NCBI RefSeq assembly: GCF_000006565.2
Contig: NC_031467.1
Location: 1,178,001-1,242,000, forward strand
DNA: 64,000 nt
Direction of reading: 5' to 3'
Origin: Toxoplasma gondii ME49
Lineage: Eukaryota; Apicomplexa; Conoidasida; Eucoccidiorida; Sarcocystidae
In this document: positions 1 to 12,000 of the stretch, piece after piece
Numbering within the stretch: position 1 is the stretch's first letter
Layout: the number at the start of each line of letters is the position of its first letter
Program-made: the position numbers and the translations under genes
Notes under the pieces: generated by a model
Seen by the model: only the letters and a program-made list of their open reading frames with translations
Told to the model about the DNA's origin: nothing
Databases searched by the model: none

Positions 1-3000
1 CATTCCAGTCAGAGGTGCCGTCGAACTGCACATGCCGGAGCGGGGAGCTATCTCGAACCTAGTCCTCCGGCCACAAGCCTTCGCGAGCAGGACAGCGCCG
101 CAGAGCCACGAGTGCGAGATCCGCGTCAGAGCGATCGGCCTGAACTTCAGAGACGTCCTGAACGTGATGGGGCTCTACCCTGGGGACCCTGGTCCCCCCG
201 GCGCTGACTGCGCTGGTACAGTCGTGGCAGTGGGGAGCGGCGTGAGGCACCTTAAGGTGGGCGACTCTGTTTACGGCATTGCTCAGGGTTGCCTTCGCAC
301 GTACGTGACAACGAACGGCAACTTGATGCGTCGAATGCCGGAATCGCTGACTTTCGAGCAGTCGGCTGCCTTGCCTGTAGTCGCGGCAACTGTTGAATAT
401 GCTCTGCACGACTTAGCCAAAGTCAAAGAGGGAGACAAAGTTCTTATCCATGCAGTCACCGGTGGCGTTGGCCTCGCTGCCTTGCAATTCTGCAAGCGGG
501 TGGGTGCGACAGTCTACGGCACATGCAGCGGAGGGAAGAAGGCCGCATACGCAAAGTCTCTGGGAGTGAAGTACTTGACGAGCAGCCGCGATGCGAGCGC
601 CTTCGCGGAAGACATGCGCGAGTTCCTCGGGGAGGAAGAAAAAATCGATGTCGTACTCAACTCGCTTATTGATAACTTCATCCCTGAGTCCGTCAAGCTG
701 CTGGCCCCAGGTGGCCGCTTCATGGAACTCGGCAAACGCGGAATCTGGACCAAGGCACAGATGGCTGCCGAGCGCCCTGATGTGTACTATGAAACAATTG
801 CTGTGGACACAATGATGCAAGAGGATACTGTGTGGTTTGGAGGAATGCTCGATCGCATTCGTGACCATGTTGACAGTGGGAACATTCCGCCTTTGCCTCT
901 GCATGTCTTCGAGATGACTGATCCTCTAGCCGGCGGCGTGGCTGCCTTCCGATTCATGCAGCGCGCCCAGCATATCGGAAAGGTTGTCATCCGCATTGCG
1001 AGTGACCTTGAGGTGAAGATTCCTTCGACCACCGAACCTGCTGCCACAGAGACCGCTATGCTTGCGGAGGCGGGCACCCAAGGCAATGCGTCAATCGGTA
1101 CTTCTACACAACAAATTGCCGACAGAACATATTTGATCACTGGTGGCATGGGAGGCTTGGGTCTGGTTGTTGCACAGTGGCTGGTCGAGGAAGGTGCCAG
1201 GCATATTGTTCTGCTGTCCCGGAGAGGCGAGCCATCTGACACAGTGAAACAGAGCTCGATATGGGAGTACCTGACGGAGAAGGAACGAACTTGTGTGTCG
1301 GTGTTGCCCCTCAAGTGCGACGTGTCCGTCAAGGACGACATTGTCAGCGCAGTAAAGGAGATCGAGGCCCGCGGCTTCCCGCCCATTCGAGGTATCTTCC
1401 ACGCAGCCGGTGTCACAGCAGATGCTTCTTTGGCGAACCAAACGCGCGAGGCCATCGAGCAAGTGTACCTGCCCAAGGTGACAGGTGCTTGGAACCTCCA
1501 CGAGGTCTGTGAGTCTATGGGGTTGGACAAGAATCTTGACATGTTCGTCATGTTTTCCTCTGTCGCGGCACTGTTGGGGAACTTTGGTCAGGCGAACTAC
1601 TCGGCGGCGAATGCTTGCCTGGACGCTTTGGCGGAGTACCGCCGGGCTCGCGGCCTCTGCGCACAAAGCATTCAATGGGGTCCATGGATAGAGCAGGGTA
1701 TGGCAGCGGACCTCCGGCAAGCTCTCGACAAAGTCGGCATGCGAGGGATTAGTAACGAACTGGGAACGCGCGTTCTCAGCGAGGTAGTTCGCAACCCGCG
1801 TCGAGCAACCACAGTTCTCTGCCAGTCGGTCATCTGGAAGAAGTTCCTTCAAAGGTGAGTTTTGTATCGTCGGTTGCTCGACGCCATGACCTTGCTTTAC
1901 GTGTTTTGTGTGCCTGTGGAACAACATGTGAACCACCATCTGCTCGTTAATTCGAGTCTTTCCTCCCGCGGCAGCTCCAGTAGGGTATCCCTTCCGCCAG
2001 TCCTTGTCGAGCCTTCACTCAGCGACACTTCCATCACCTTCTGGTCCCACCAAAGCATCCTAGTGCTCGACTTGTCCCCTATGATATCATTTTGAGAGTT
2101 TGGCTTTTTGACGATACGCAGAGGGATTGGATATACCTCACCCAGGAAATAGAGTTGCAATAACAAACGACGCAGTTCGCGACGAGGCTCAGCGATCGAG
2201 TTAAATGCTCCAGACTGCTAGCCACAGTCGACGAATTTTGGCATCACCCCGTTGAATTGTTTTTTGCGAATTTGCATATTGTGGAATCTGCATGTGTGTC
2301 CGCCAAAGCGAGAGTCTTGCGTAGTGAATGTGGCACGAGCCACACACGTGACTGATACGCGGTGTTTCACGTAGGTACGAACGCGTGCCGCCTCTATTTA
2401 AAAACACACGGGCCGGACAGGGCGCAACTGCGGACTCGAGCCTAATGCTGCGAACGATGACAGCAGAAGAAAGGCGAGCGTACGTGGAGAAAACTGTCCG
2501 GGAGGTGGTCAAGCAGGCTCTGGGGCTGGCGGACTCGCCACCAATGGATTTGCCAATGCAAGAGCTGGGAATCGACTCCATAGGCGCAGTCGAGCTGCGC
2601 AACGCCCTCTCAAGCCGCCTCGGTGTAAAAATGCCCGCGACGGCTATGTTCGACTATCCCACATTGGATGCGATGGTCGATTACATCAATTCAACGCTTG
2701 CGGAACAGTGCGCGGGTACCGAGCAAGATGTGAGTGCGGAGACCCAGATGAATTTGGTTCCCCAAATCATGCACAGACTTGAAGGGAACATCGCAGTGAC
2801 AAGTGTCGCTGTCCACCTTCCTGGAAGCGTCCACAACGCTGAAGAGTTCTGGGATATGATGCATCAAATGCGAGATTGCATCACGGAGGTGCCTTTGACC
2901 CGATGGAACATGTATACTTTCTTTGACCCCGATCCGGACACACTGGACACGTCTTACGCCAAACTCGGAGGCTTCATTGAAGATGCCGACATGTTCGACA

Positions 3001-6000
3001 ACACCTGTTTCAACATTAGCCCTGCGGAAGTGCGCGTTATGGATCCTCAACAGCGTATCATTTTAGAAGTTGCATATGAGGCCATGGTCAGTGCCGGATA
3101 CACCAGCAGTGGCCAAGCTAGCCAGCAGTCCATAGGTTGCTTCATTGGTTGCTGCAATGCTGACTGGCATATGCTTGACGTGCCATCGGGGCCCTTCACA
3201 GGTAAGCATGCGAGCGACTGTCTGGCTAGAACTTGCCCGGTGCATGCTGTGCAGACTTCCGAAGTAATGCGTATTGTGGGCCTTCGAGACTTAGGCCTTT
3301 GAAGATCAAGCACTCTGCGCATGCAAGCCGGAAACCGGTGAACGGCGCAGTTTTTCCAGTTAAGAAGTGACTTTGCATTTCGTTGCATAGTGGTTCTCCT
3401 TCTGCATGCGGAGTTTGTGGGAGGAAATGCGCGCGCCTGGAGATTTGCCACGACATCCCATTGGCATGTTGCAGAGGAAGCGCAGGGTGAAGGCCTCTGA
3501 GATGAAAGATGCACAAGAACAGCCCATCCTTGGTGTCATTTTGGGCATCTGCGCTGACGCTTGTGCGTGTATGCCGTTGCGCAGGGACGGGGAGCTCAAC
3601 CTCAATCATCTCCAACCGCATTTCGTATACCCTAGGTCTCCGCGGCCCTTCTTTGACTGTCGACACGGCTTGCTCCTCGTCGCTAGTGGCTATGGACAAC
3701 GCCATGTGCAAAATCATTGAGGGATCTTGCTCGGCGGCTCTCGTCGGAGGTGTGAACCTCATGCTTTCTCCCCATCTCTTCATCTGCTTCAGCAAAGCTC
3801 GGATGCTGTCTCCCGACTGTCGTTGCCGAACATTCGATCACCGGGCAAATGGGTATGCTCGAGGAGAAGGCGCGGGTGCTGTCTTTTTGAAGCCACTGCA
3901 AGCCGCACGGAAAGACGACAGCACAATCCTTGCTGTCGTGCGAGGGTCCGCCATCAACCACGACGGCCGCAGTGCAAGCCTGACTGCGCCAAATGGTCCA
4001 GCTCAACAGGCTGTCATCCGGGCGGCCCTACAGAGTGGAGGTGTTAAACCTGCCGACATTACCGTACTCGAGTCCCATGGCACAGGTAACGATGCAGAGG
4101 CTGCAGCAAACGATTCTGCAAAATAAAACCAGTTGCCAGCGCTGCTCCTTGTTCAAGCTTGCGAAGCGGCAGATACGTGGCTGCCGCTTCCAAATCTAAA
4201 AACCACATTCTCCGCAGATTTGCTCTTATGACCCTACAGCCGTCAAAAGAAAGTCAGACACTGCCTCAAGGCGTAGTGAGATGCACTGTTGAACCAGGTC
4301 GCGTACCGTTAGGGAACAGACTACGAGCGCGCTCGACACACTTACCTTGTGGACTGTTATATATATCGATATATTCTGCCCACATAGATTTAGAGCTAGG
4401 CCAAGAGCTCAGCCGCTGGTTTCAAAAGCTGACCAAATCGTCAACACATGCATTACGGGGGCAAGCCGCCCTTTTTCCTCGGGGAGTAACGTCGCGGTCC
4501 AGCTGGAGAGAACGTCGCTTCCAGAACGTAAGACCAAAGTCCCCTCGAGAACTTCTTTTCATGCTTTCGTTTCCCACGCACTTATTCTCAGGTACACAGC
4601 TCGGAGACCCTATCGAGGTCGGTGCGATCAAGGCGGTGTTTATGCACCACCGCGGCGCAGACAACCCCATATATATCGGAGCACTCAAGACAAACATTGG
4701 CCACCTTGAAGGTGCAGCAGGCATAGCCTCATTTATCAAGTTGGTGTTGTGTCTGCGTCGTCGTGAGCTTCCGGCCAACCTGCATTTCCAGCAGCTAAAT
4801 CCGCACATCGACATGACGGACTTCTCTGCGGTTTTCCCCAAGGCCACTGTAGATCTGCCTGTGACTCGTAAATTGTTCGCTGGTGTTAGCTCGTTCGGTT
4901 TCGGTGGCGCAAATGCGCATGTAGTGATCGAGGAACACTTTGAGCTTTCCAATGCGGCGGAGGCGCCGCAGAAGCAGACGGCACCTGTGAAGAGGGAACG
5001 GCGATCGTTCCCGTGGTATCAGGCTTTTCATCCGATGTTGGGGCACGAAACGAAGACCGAGGTGGATGAGAGGAAAATCGACATGGAGATCAGGCGCGAC
5101 GTCTTTGACCTTCTGGCGCAGCACATGGTTGAAGGCAGACCTGTGATGCCAGCGGCATGCTATCTTGAAACGCTGACTTCGGCCGCATGCACCAGCGAGT
5201 TTTTACACCCTTGCTCACGCAAGATGCTTCGTCCCAATCACCACGCAGCGGTCACGCTGGAAGACATTGAATTCCAGCGTCCCATGATCCTCGAGGCTCC
5301 GGAGGGCCACGGCCACCAGATCTTTCAGATTCTAACAGCGAGTCTGGGTCCGAACGGAAACGCCTCGATTTCGAGCTTAAAGACGGGCGACGAGGAGCAA
5401 TTCATCCACGCGACTTGCCGACTGTCCAGTGTGAATGACACTACGGCATTCACGCGCACACCTGAGGAGAACCTGAAATTCCTAGATGAAGATACAAACC
5501 GTGTTCCCGTAGACGTGGGAGAGATGTACGAGAAACTGTGGAAGAATGGGTTGATGCTCGGACCCCAATTCCGCACCATTCATTCGATCGAATGCAGTCC
5601 AAGGACAGCCAAGGTGAAGCTGCAACTGCCCCAGACTCCTACGTCCTGTGAACTTGGTTTCCGCATGCACCCGTGTGTTCTGGACGGAACGTTTCAAACC
5701 GTTGGACCGCTCGTCTTGGCACACGACGAACAAGCCCGGAAAGACGGCTCTTCGAGCAACGTTGGAACTATGAAGCTGATGATCCCCTTCATGATCCAGC
5801 GTATCACGTTGACGTCTATGCACGGAGTCTCAAATGCCCTCTGGGCCCACGTTGCTCTGGTGAAGCGTGAGTCAAACCAGGCAATTGTGAACATCGACAT
5901 CATGTCGATGACCGGAGAGCCAGTTTGCTGTCTGAAAGAGCTGACGATGCGGCGCCTCGACCCAGTCCCTGTTGCAGAAATTCCCCGAGAACTGACGTGG

Positions 6001-9000
6001 ACGGTTGACTGGGAAGAGGGCCAGAATGTGGACCCAGTCCCTGCAAACGCAGTCGAGGTTGTGGCTATCGACCCCCTGGGGATGCAGCACACCGTGATCA
6101 AAGAGCTTAAACAGAAGGGTTTCGCTTCAGTACAGGTGTTTGAGCGCGATTCCTCTGTCGAGGAAGTTCTTCGCGTCCTTCGCATCTCGTCATCTGGAGA
6201 TTCGCCGACCTCGCTCACCCCCGCGTCGGCTGCAGCCGGTGAAGCAGCCAAATCGACCTCCCTGCCGCACAGAGTCGTGCTTTTCCTTGGCACAGGCGGC
6301 GCAAACGACGCCATCGAGGCACTCGACTGCTTGCTTCAGCTGTCGTCTGGCTTAGAGAAAGCTGCCAAGGAAGATCGGCAACAGGAGTTCTACCCGATAT
6401 GGATTCTCACCAAAGGCTCACAAAGCCACCGCGACAAAGGTCGGGTCTCCAACCCCGTCCACGCGGGTCTCTGGGGTTTCGCACGTACAGCACGACTCGA
6501 GATCTCCGCTCAAACAAGCAAAGAAGCGAGCATTGGGTGTGTTGATCTCGGCCCCGAGTGTCGTGTGGCTGATGTCGTGCAGCACCTCGCGGCAATTCAA
6601 AGTCAAGAGAAGTATGAGAGAGAAATTCTGTTCGACGAAGTTGAAGAAGTGGAAGACCAGAAACGTGAGAAGGGTAAGCCCCCCTCCGGTTCGAAGCGCC
6701 TGAAACACTTTGTTTCTCGCCTCGCACGCTCACCTTTGAACGTCAGAGGGGCTCTGGAGCTCCACATGTCCGATCGTGGGTCGATCACCAACCTAACTCT
6801 CAGACCCCAATCCTACGCTGCCAGAGTTACGCCAAAGGGGGATATGGTCGAGCTGCGCGTCCGAGCTGTCGGCCTGAACTTCCGTGATGTCCTTAATGTG
6901 ATGAATCTCTACCCTGGAGATCCGGGTCCACCAGGATCTGACTGCGCTGGGACAGTCGTGGCAGTGGGCGATCGCGTGAAGCACTTGAAGGTCGGCGATT
7001 CTGTCTATGGGGTCGCGCCCGGGTGTCTGAAGACGTACGTCACGACCAACTCCCAAATCATACGGAAGATGCCTGCCTCCATGTCTTTCGAAGAAGCGGC
7101 AGCGCTGCCGGTCGTTGCGACGACAGTTGAGTACGTGCTCAACGACCTTGCGAAGGTCAGGGCTGGGGAAAAGGTGTTAATCCACGCAGTTTCCGGAGGC
7201 GTGGGCATCGCCGCTGTACAGTTCTGCAAGCGTGTCGGCGCCGTGGTCTACGGTACGTGCAGCAGTGAGAAAAAGAGGGAATTTGTGGAGTCTCTTGGAG
7301 TCAAATACGTGGCGAGCAGTCGCGATCCCGAGAAGTTCACGGCAGAAATGAAAACGTTTCTGGGAGAGGAAGGCAGAGTAGATGTCGTCCTCAACTCCCT
7401 GATTGACAAGTTTATTCCTGCATCGCTTGCCCTTCTCGGAAAAGACGGTCGCTTCATTGAACTCGGCAAACGAGGCATATGGACCCACGAGCAAATGCGG
7501 GCGCAGCGCCCAGATGTATACTACGAAGCCGTTGCCATTGACGTTATGATAAGCGAAAATCCTCGCTGGTTTGGCATCATGCTCGACCGCGTCCGTACGC
7601 TTGTCGAACGCAAGCAACTTCTCTCCCTGCCGCTTACCGTCTTCAACATGAATGACCCGAATGAGGGCGGCGTCGCAGCTTTCCGGTTCATGCAGAAGGC
7701 CCAACATGTCGGGAAAGTCGTTGTCGCTATTCCCAGCGCTCTGGACTTTGAACGAAGCACCGTCGGCCCTCCCACGACACCGCAGAAGACTTACGTGATC
7801 ACTGGTGGCATGGGAGGCTTGGGTCTGGTTGTTGCACAGTGGCTGGTCGAGGAAGGTGCCAGGCATATTGTTCTGCTGTCCCGGAGAGGCGAGCCATCTG
7901 ACACAGTGAAACAGAGCTCGATATGGGAGTACCTGACGGAGAAGGAACGAACTTGTGTGTCGGTGTTGCCCCTCAAGTGCGACGTGTCCGTCAAGGACGA
8001 CATTGTCAGCGCAGTAAAGGAGATCGAGGCCCGCGGCTTCCCGCCCATTCGAGGTATCTTCCACGCAGCCGGTGTCACAGCAGATGCTTCTTTGGCGAAC
8101 CAAACGCGCGAGGCCATCGAGCAAGTGTACCTGCCCAAGGTGACAGGTGCTTGGAACCTCCACGAGGTCTGTGAGTCTATGGGGTTGGACAAGAATCTTG
8201 ACATGTTCGTCATGTTTTCCTCTGTCGCGGCACTGTTGGGGAACTTTGGTCAGGCGAACTACTCGGCGGCGAATGCTTGCCTGGACGCTTTGGCGGAGTA
8301 CCGCCGGGCTCGCGGCCTCTGCGCACAAAGCATTCAATGGGGTCCATGGATAGAGCAGGGTATGGCTGCAGACTTGAAAGCCTTGGCAGAGAAGGCAGGA
8401 CTTCGGGGCATTTCCAACGAACTTGGCATTAGGGTGTTGGTGGAAGCCGTACGCAACTCGAAGACGGTGGTGACCTTCCTAGCCCAGTCGTTCATCTGGA
8501 AGAGGTTCGTGCAGCGCTTCGATGTCGTACCACCGTTCTTTAGCAACATCGAATTCGAAACCGCCTCGCCAGGTGCTTTCAGAGTGCTGTATAGCTCAAT
8601 GACACCTGACGAGCTCCACACCTACGTCTCGAATGTCGTTCTGGACACGGCGCGGCAGGTTCTGGGAACAAGTGAACTTCCCGCTTTAGATTCACCGTTG
8701 CAGGAGTTAGGTATCGATTCTCTAGGGGCTGTGGAGTTGCGAAACTCTCTCTCACAGCGCCTCGGCGTCAAGCTCTCCGCAACCACCCTCTTCGACTACC
8801 CCACTATCCGAGCCATCATCGACTATATAGTCAACCAGGTGTCCGGAGAAGCGTCTGCCGCAAAAGCGACGAGTGGTGCTCTCGTATCCGCCGGTCTTGC
8901 AGCGGGAAGGAACAGTCCCATCGCCGTTGTTGGCTACTCTTGCCGACTTCCTCAGGGCAGCGAGACTCCAGACAAACTGTGGGAGATGCTCAGAAGGTGA

Positions 9001-12000
9001 GAAGAGCATGCCAACATTCATAGCAACGAACATTCCGCTCGTTAGCCGGGCGCACTGCTCACGGATATGTTCGGAGGAAATCCCAGTGCAAAAGCCTCCT
9101 CAATGGGGTTCGCTTCTTTTTATCTGCAATCATGCCCCTTGGCCGTGTAATTGCATGTGTCGTGTTGCGTCTGGTCTCTGATGACACGAAGTATGCTCAG
9201 TCAACGCTCAATCATCTGCTACACAAATGGCTCTAACGTAAAAGGCTTTTGGTTTGCAGATATCTTTTCCGTGCAATAAACGCGTAGGCTTACAGGAAGG
9301 CTAGATTTCCGAGTTCATGTCGGTTTTTGGTGTGACGTGCTCTCTCGAAGAGGTATGCTGATCAGAGAACATGTGAAGGTAACTTTTGTCTGTGTGCGCT
9401 ACGATTCTGACGCCAGTTGAAGACATTATAGTATACTCTCTGAAATTCAAGACTCTGTATCGGCTCACACTTGTCTGTTCGCTTTCTGCAGGGCCCAAGA
9501 TTGTGTAGTGGAAGTCCCGTTGACACGCTTCGATGTTGACATGTTCTACGACTCCGATATAGATGCGAAGGGGAAGATGTATGTGAGGAAGGCATGTTTC
9601 ATGGACGACGCGGACATGTTTGACAATTCCTTCTTCAACATCTCAGCCGCAGAGGTCACCTACATGGATCCACAGCAGCGTGTTATGCTTGAAGTTGCCT
9701 ACGACGCCTTCTACAGCGCAGCGTACTCCCGGGAGCACCTCATCGGAAAGAACTACGGAGTCTGGATAGGCTGTTGCAATTCGGATTGGCATTTTCTGGA
9801 ACAGCAAAGCAATCCAGATAAAAGCAGCAGTTACTCGGGTCCTGGTGGGTCAGGTTGCCTGGTTTCCAACCGTCTCTCATACGTTTTTGGCCTGAAAGGT
9901 CCCAGCATGACAATCGACACGGCTTGCTCGTCTTCCCTTGTCGCCGCGGATTGCGGCGCGCAAGCTATGCGGTTCGGGTACTGTGATGGAGCCTTAATCG
10001 GTGGTGTCAATCTCATGCTTTCCCCTCAGCTCTTTCTTGCCTTCTGCAAGGCCCGCATGCTGTCTCCAGATTGCCGCTGTGCAACGTTCGACGAAAAAGC
10101 AAATGGCTACGTGCGTGGAGAGGGTGCAGGTGCGATTATGCTCCGTCACCTGGCCGATGCCCAACGAGAAGGCAAGCGCATTCTTGGAATCGTCAGAGGT
10201 ACTGCTGTCAATCACGATGGCCGCAGTGCAAGTCTCACAGCGCCCAACGGTCCTGCGCAGCAAGACGTCATTCGCAGCGCACTTCAGATTGGAGGCGTGG
10301 ATCCTCTGGATGTCGCTTTAGTTGAATCTCATGGAACAGGCACGGCTCTTGGAGATCCCATCGAGATGGGGGCCATCAAAGCTGTTTATGGAGCTGGGCG
10401 ATCAGCCGACAGTCCATTGGTCGTTGGTGCGCTCAAGTCATACATTGGGCACTTGGAAGGAAGCTCAGGAATTGCTGGAATTCTGAAGGTACTTCTGTGT
10501 CTACGCCATCATGAGGTGCCTCCGAATCTTCATTTCGACACACCAAACCCCCACATGGACCTTTCGGATTTCCACGTGGTGCTCCCGAAGAAACAAATGA
10601 AACTCCAGCCGGCCCAAAAGAGTTCCACGATCCTCGGATCTGTCAGTTCCTTTGGGTTCGGAGGAGCCAACGCCCACGTAGTCTTCGAAGAGTATCCCGA
10701 ACCGACCATGGCGACGGACGTTGGCGGCGAACGTCGATCGACAGAAGCGGCAGAGTCAGCCGGGAAGAAGCGTCTTGCCTTTCTTTTCACTGGACAGGGG
10801 TCACAGTATCCTAATATGTGCAAACAGCTGTACGAGGAGGAGCCAGTGTTCCGCTCACACATGGACGCATGCTTCACTGTTTTGGAAGGCAAACTCGACG
10901 TGAAGCTGAGAGACGTGATATATCCCACAGCAGAAAATGACGTGGAGATGCTGAATCTGCTGAACCAGACAGGCTACTCTCAGCCTGCGATCTTCTGTGT
11001 CGAGTACGCCCTCGCCCAGCTGATGATCAGCAAAGGCTTCAGTCCGAGCGTTGTCATGGGTCACAGTTTAGGTGAGTATGCTGCCGCAGCCATTGCAGGA
11101 GTGATGGACTGGAAGGATGCCCTTCTTCTCGTGCACGAACGCGCCTCGATAATGCAGCACATAGATCCAAATGACGGTGTCATGTACGCGTGCCGCGCAA
11201 GCGAGCAGGACGCTCAGGCGGCCGTTGAGAAGGCTCTCGGGGAAAAAGCCGTTGCCGTCACTGTATCTGCAATCAACGGCCCGAGGAGCATCGTCCTGGC
11301 AGGCACCCAGCCCGACGTCCTTGCAGTTCTCAAAGCTATGGACATGCAGTCGAGAGCGAAACAGCTCACTGTTTCGCATGCTTTCCACTGTCCATTGGTC
11401 GGAGAAGCGGCTGCACTTCTCTTGCCAAAGGTAGAATCAGTGAAGCTGTCGAATCCGAACGAAGGCATTACATTCATTTCCACTGTCACCGGGAAGGCTG
11501 TCGGAGCCGGTGAACTCACGAAACCCGAGTACTGGGCCACGCATATCACAAAGCCCGTCCAATTCCTTCAAGGTATGCGTGCGGCTGTCACGAGCGGCGA
11601 AGCAGGCATTTTCATCGAGATTGGCCCAAGACCGACACTAGTGAATATGGGTCAGCAGTGCGTGCCGAGAAATGACTACACTTGGGTGGCGCCAGTCGAT
11701 CCGAAGGACAGCAACCGGAATAGCTTCCCCCAAGCGCTAGAAAAAATCACCAGTAATATGGTGTGCACGTACACCTGGAAGCGCCACGCATTCCCATGGA
11801 CAGTCGTCGTCCATCCGTTCGTCGACAAATTTGTTCCGGATCAGGACGAAACGAAAGCCACTTCTCAGAAACTGCTGACGCCCGCAGTCGGAGAATTGCT
11901 GCACGATCACGTCGTCAACGGGACAGCAATGATGCCTGGTGTCGGCTTCCTTGAAGCCATGGCTGCCGGCGGTTTTATGATGGTGGACGGCAAGCTGCCA

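Noticed and set aside
7177..8337. 386-codon minus-strand ORF (and the similar 282-codon one at 1091-1939)
   Set aside because: Antisense shadow of the KR/ER coding strand. The two are similar only because the plus-strand KR tract is duplicated.
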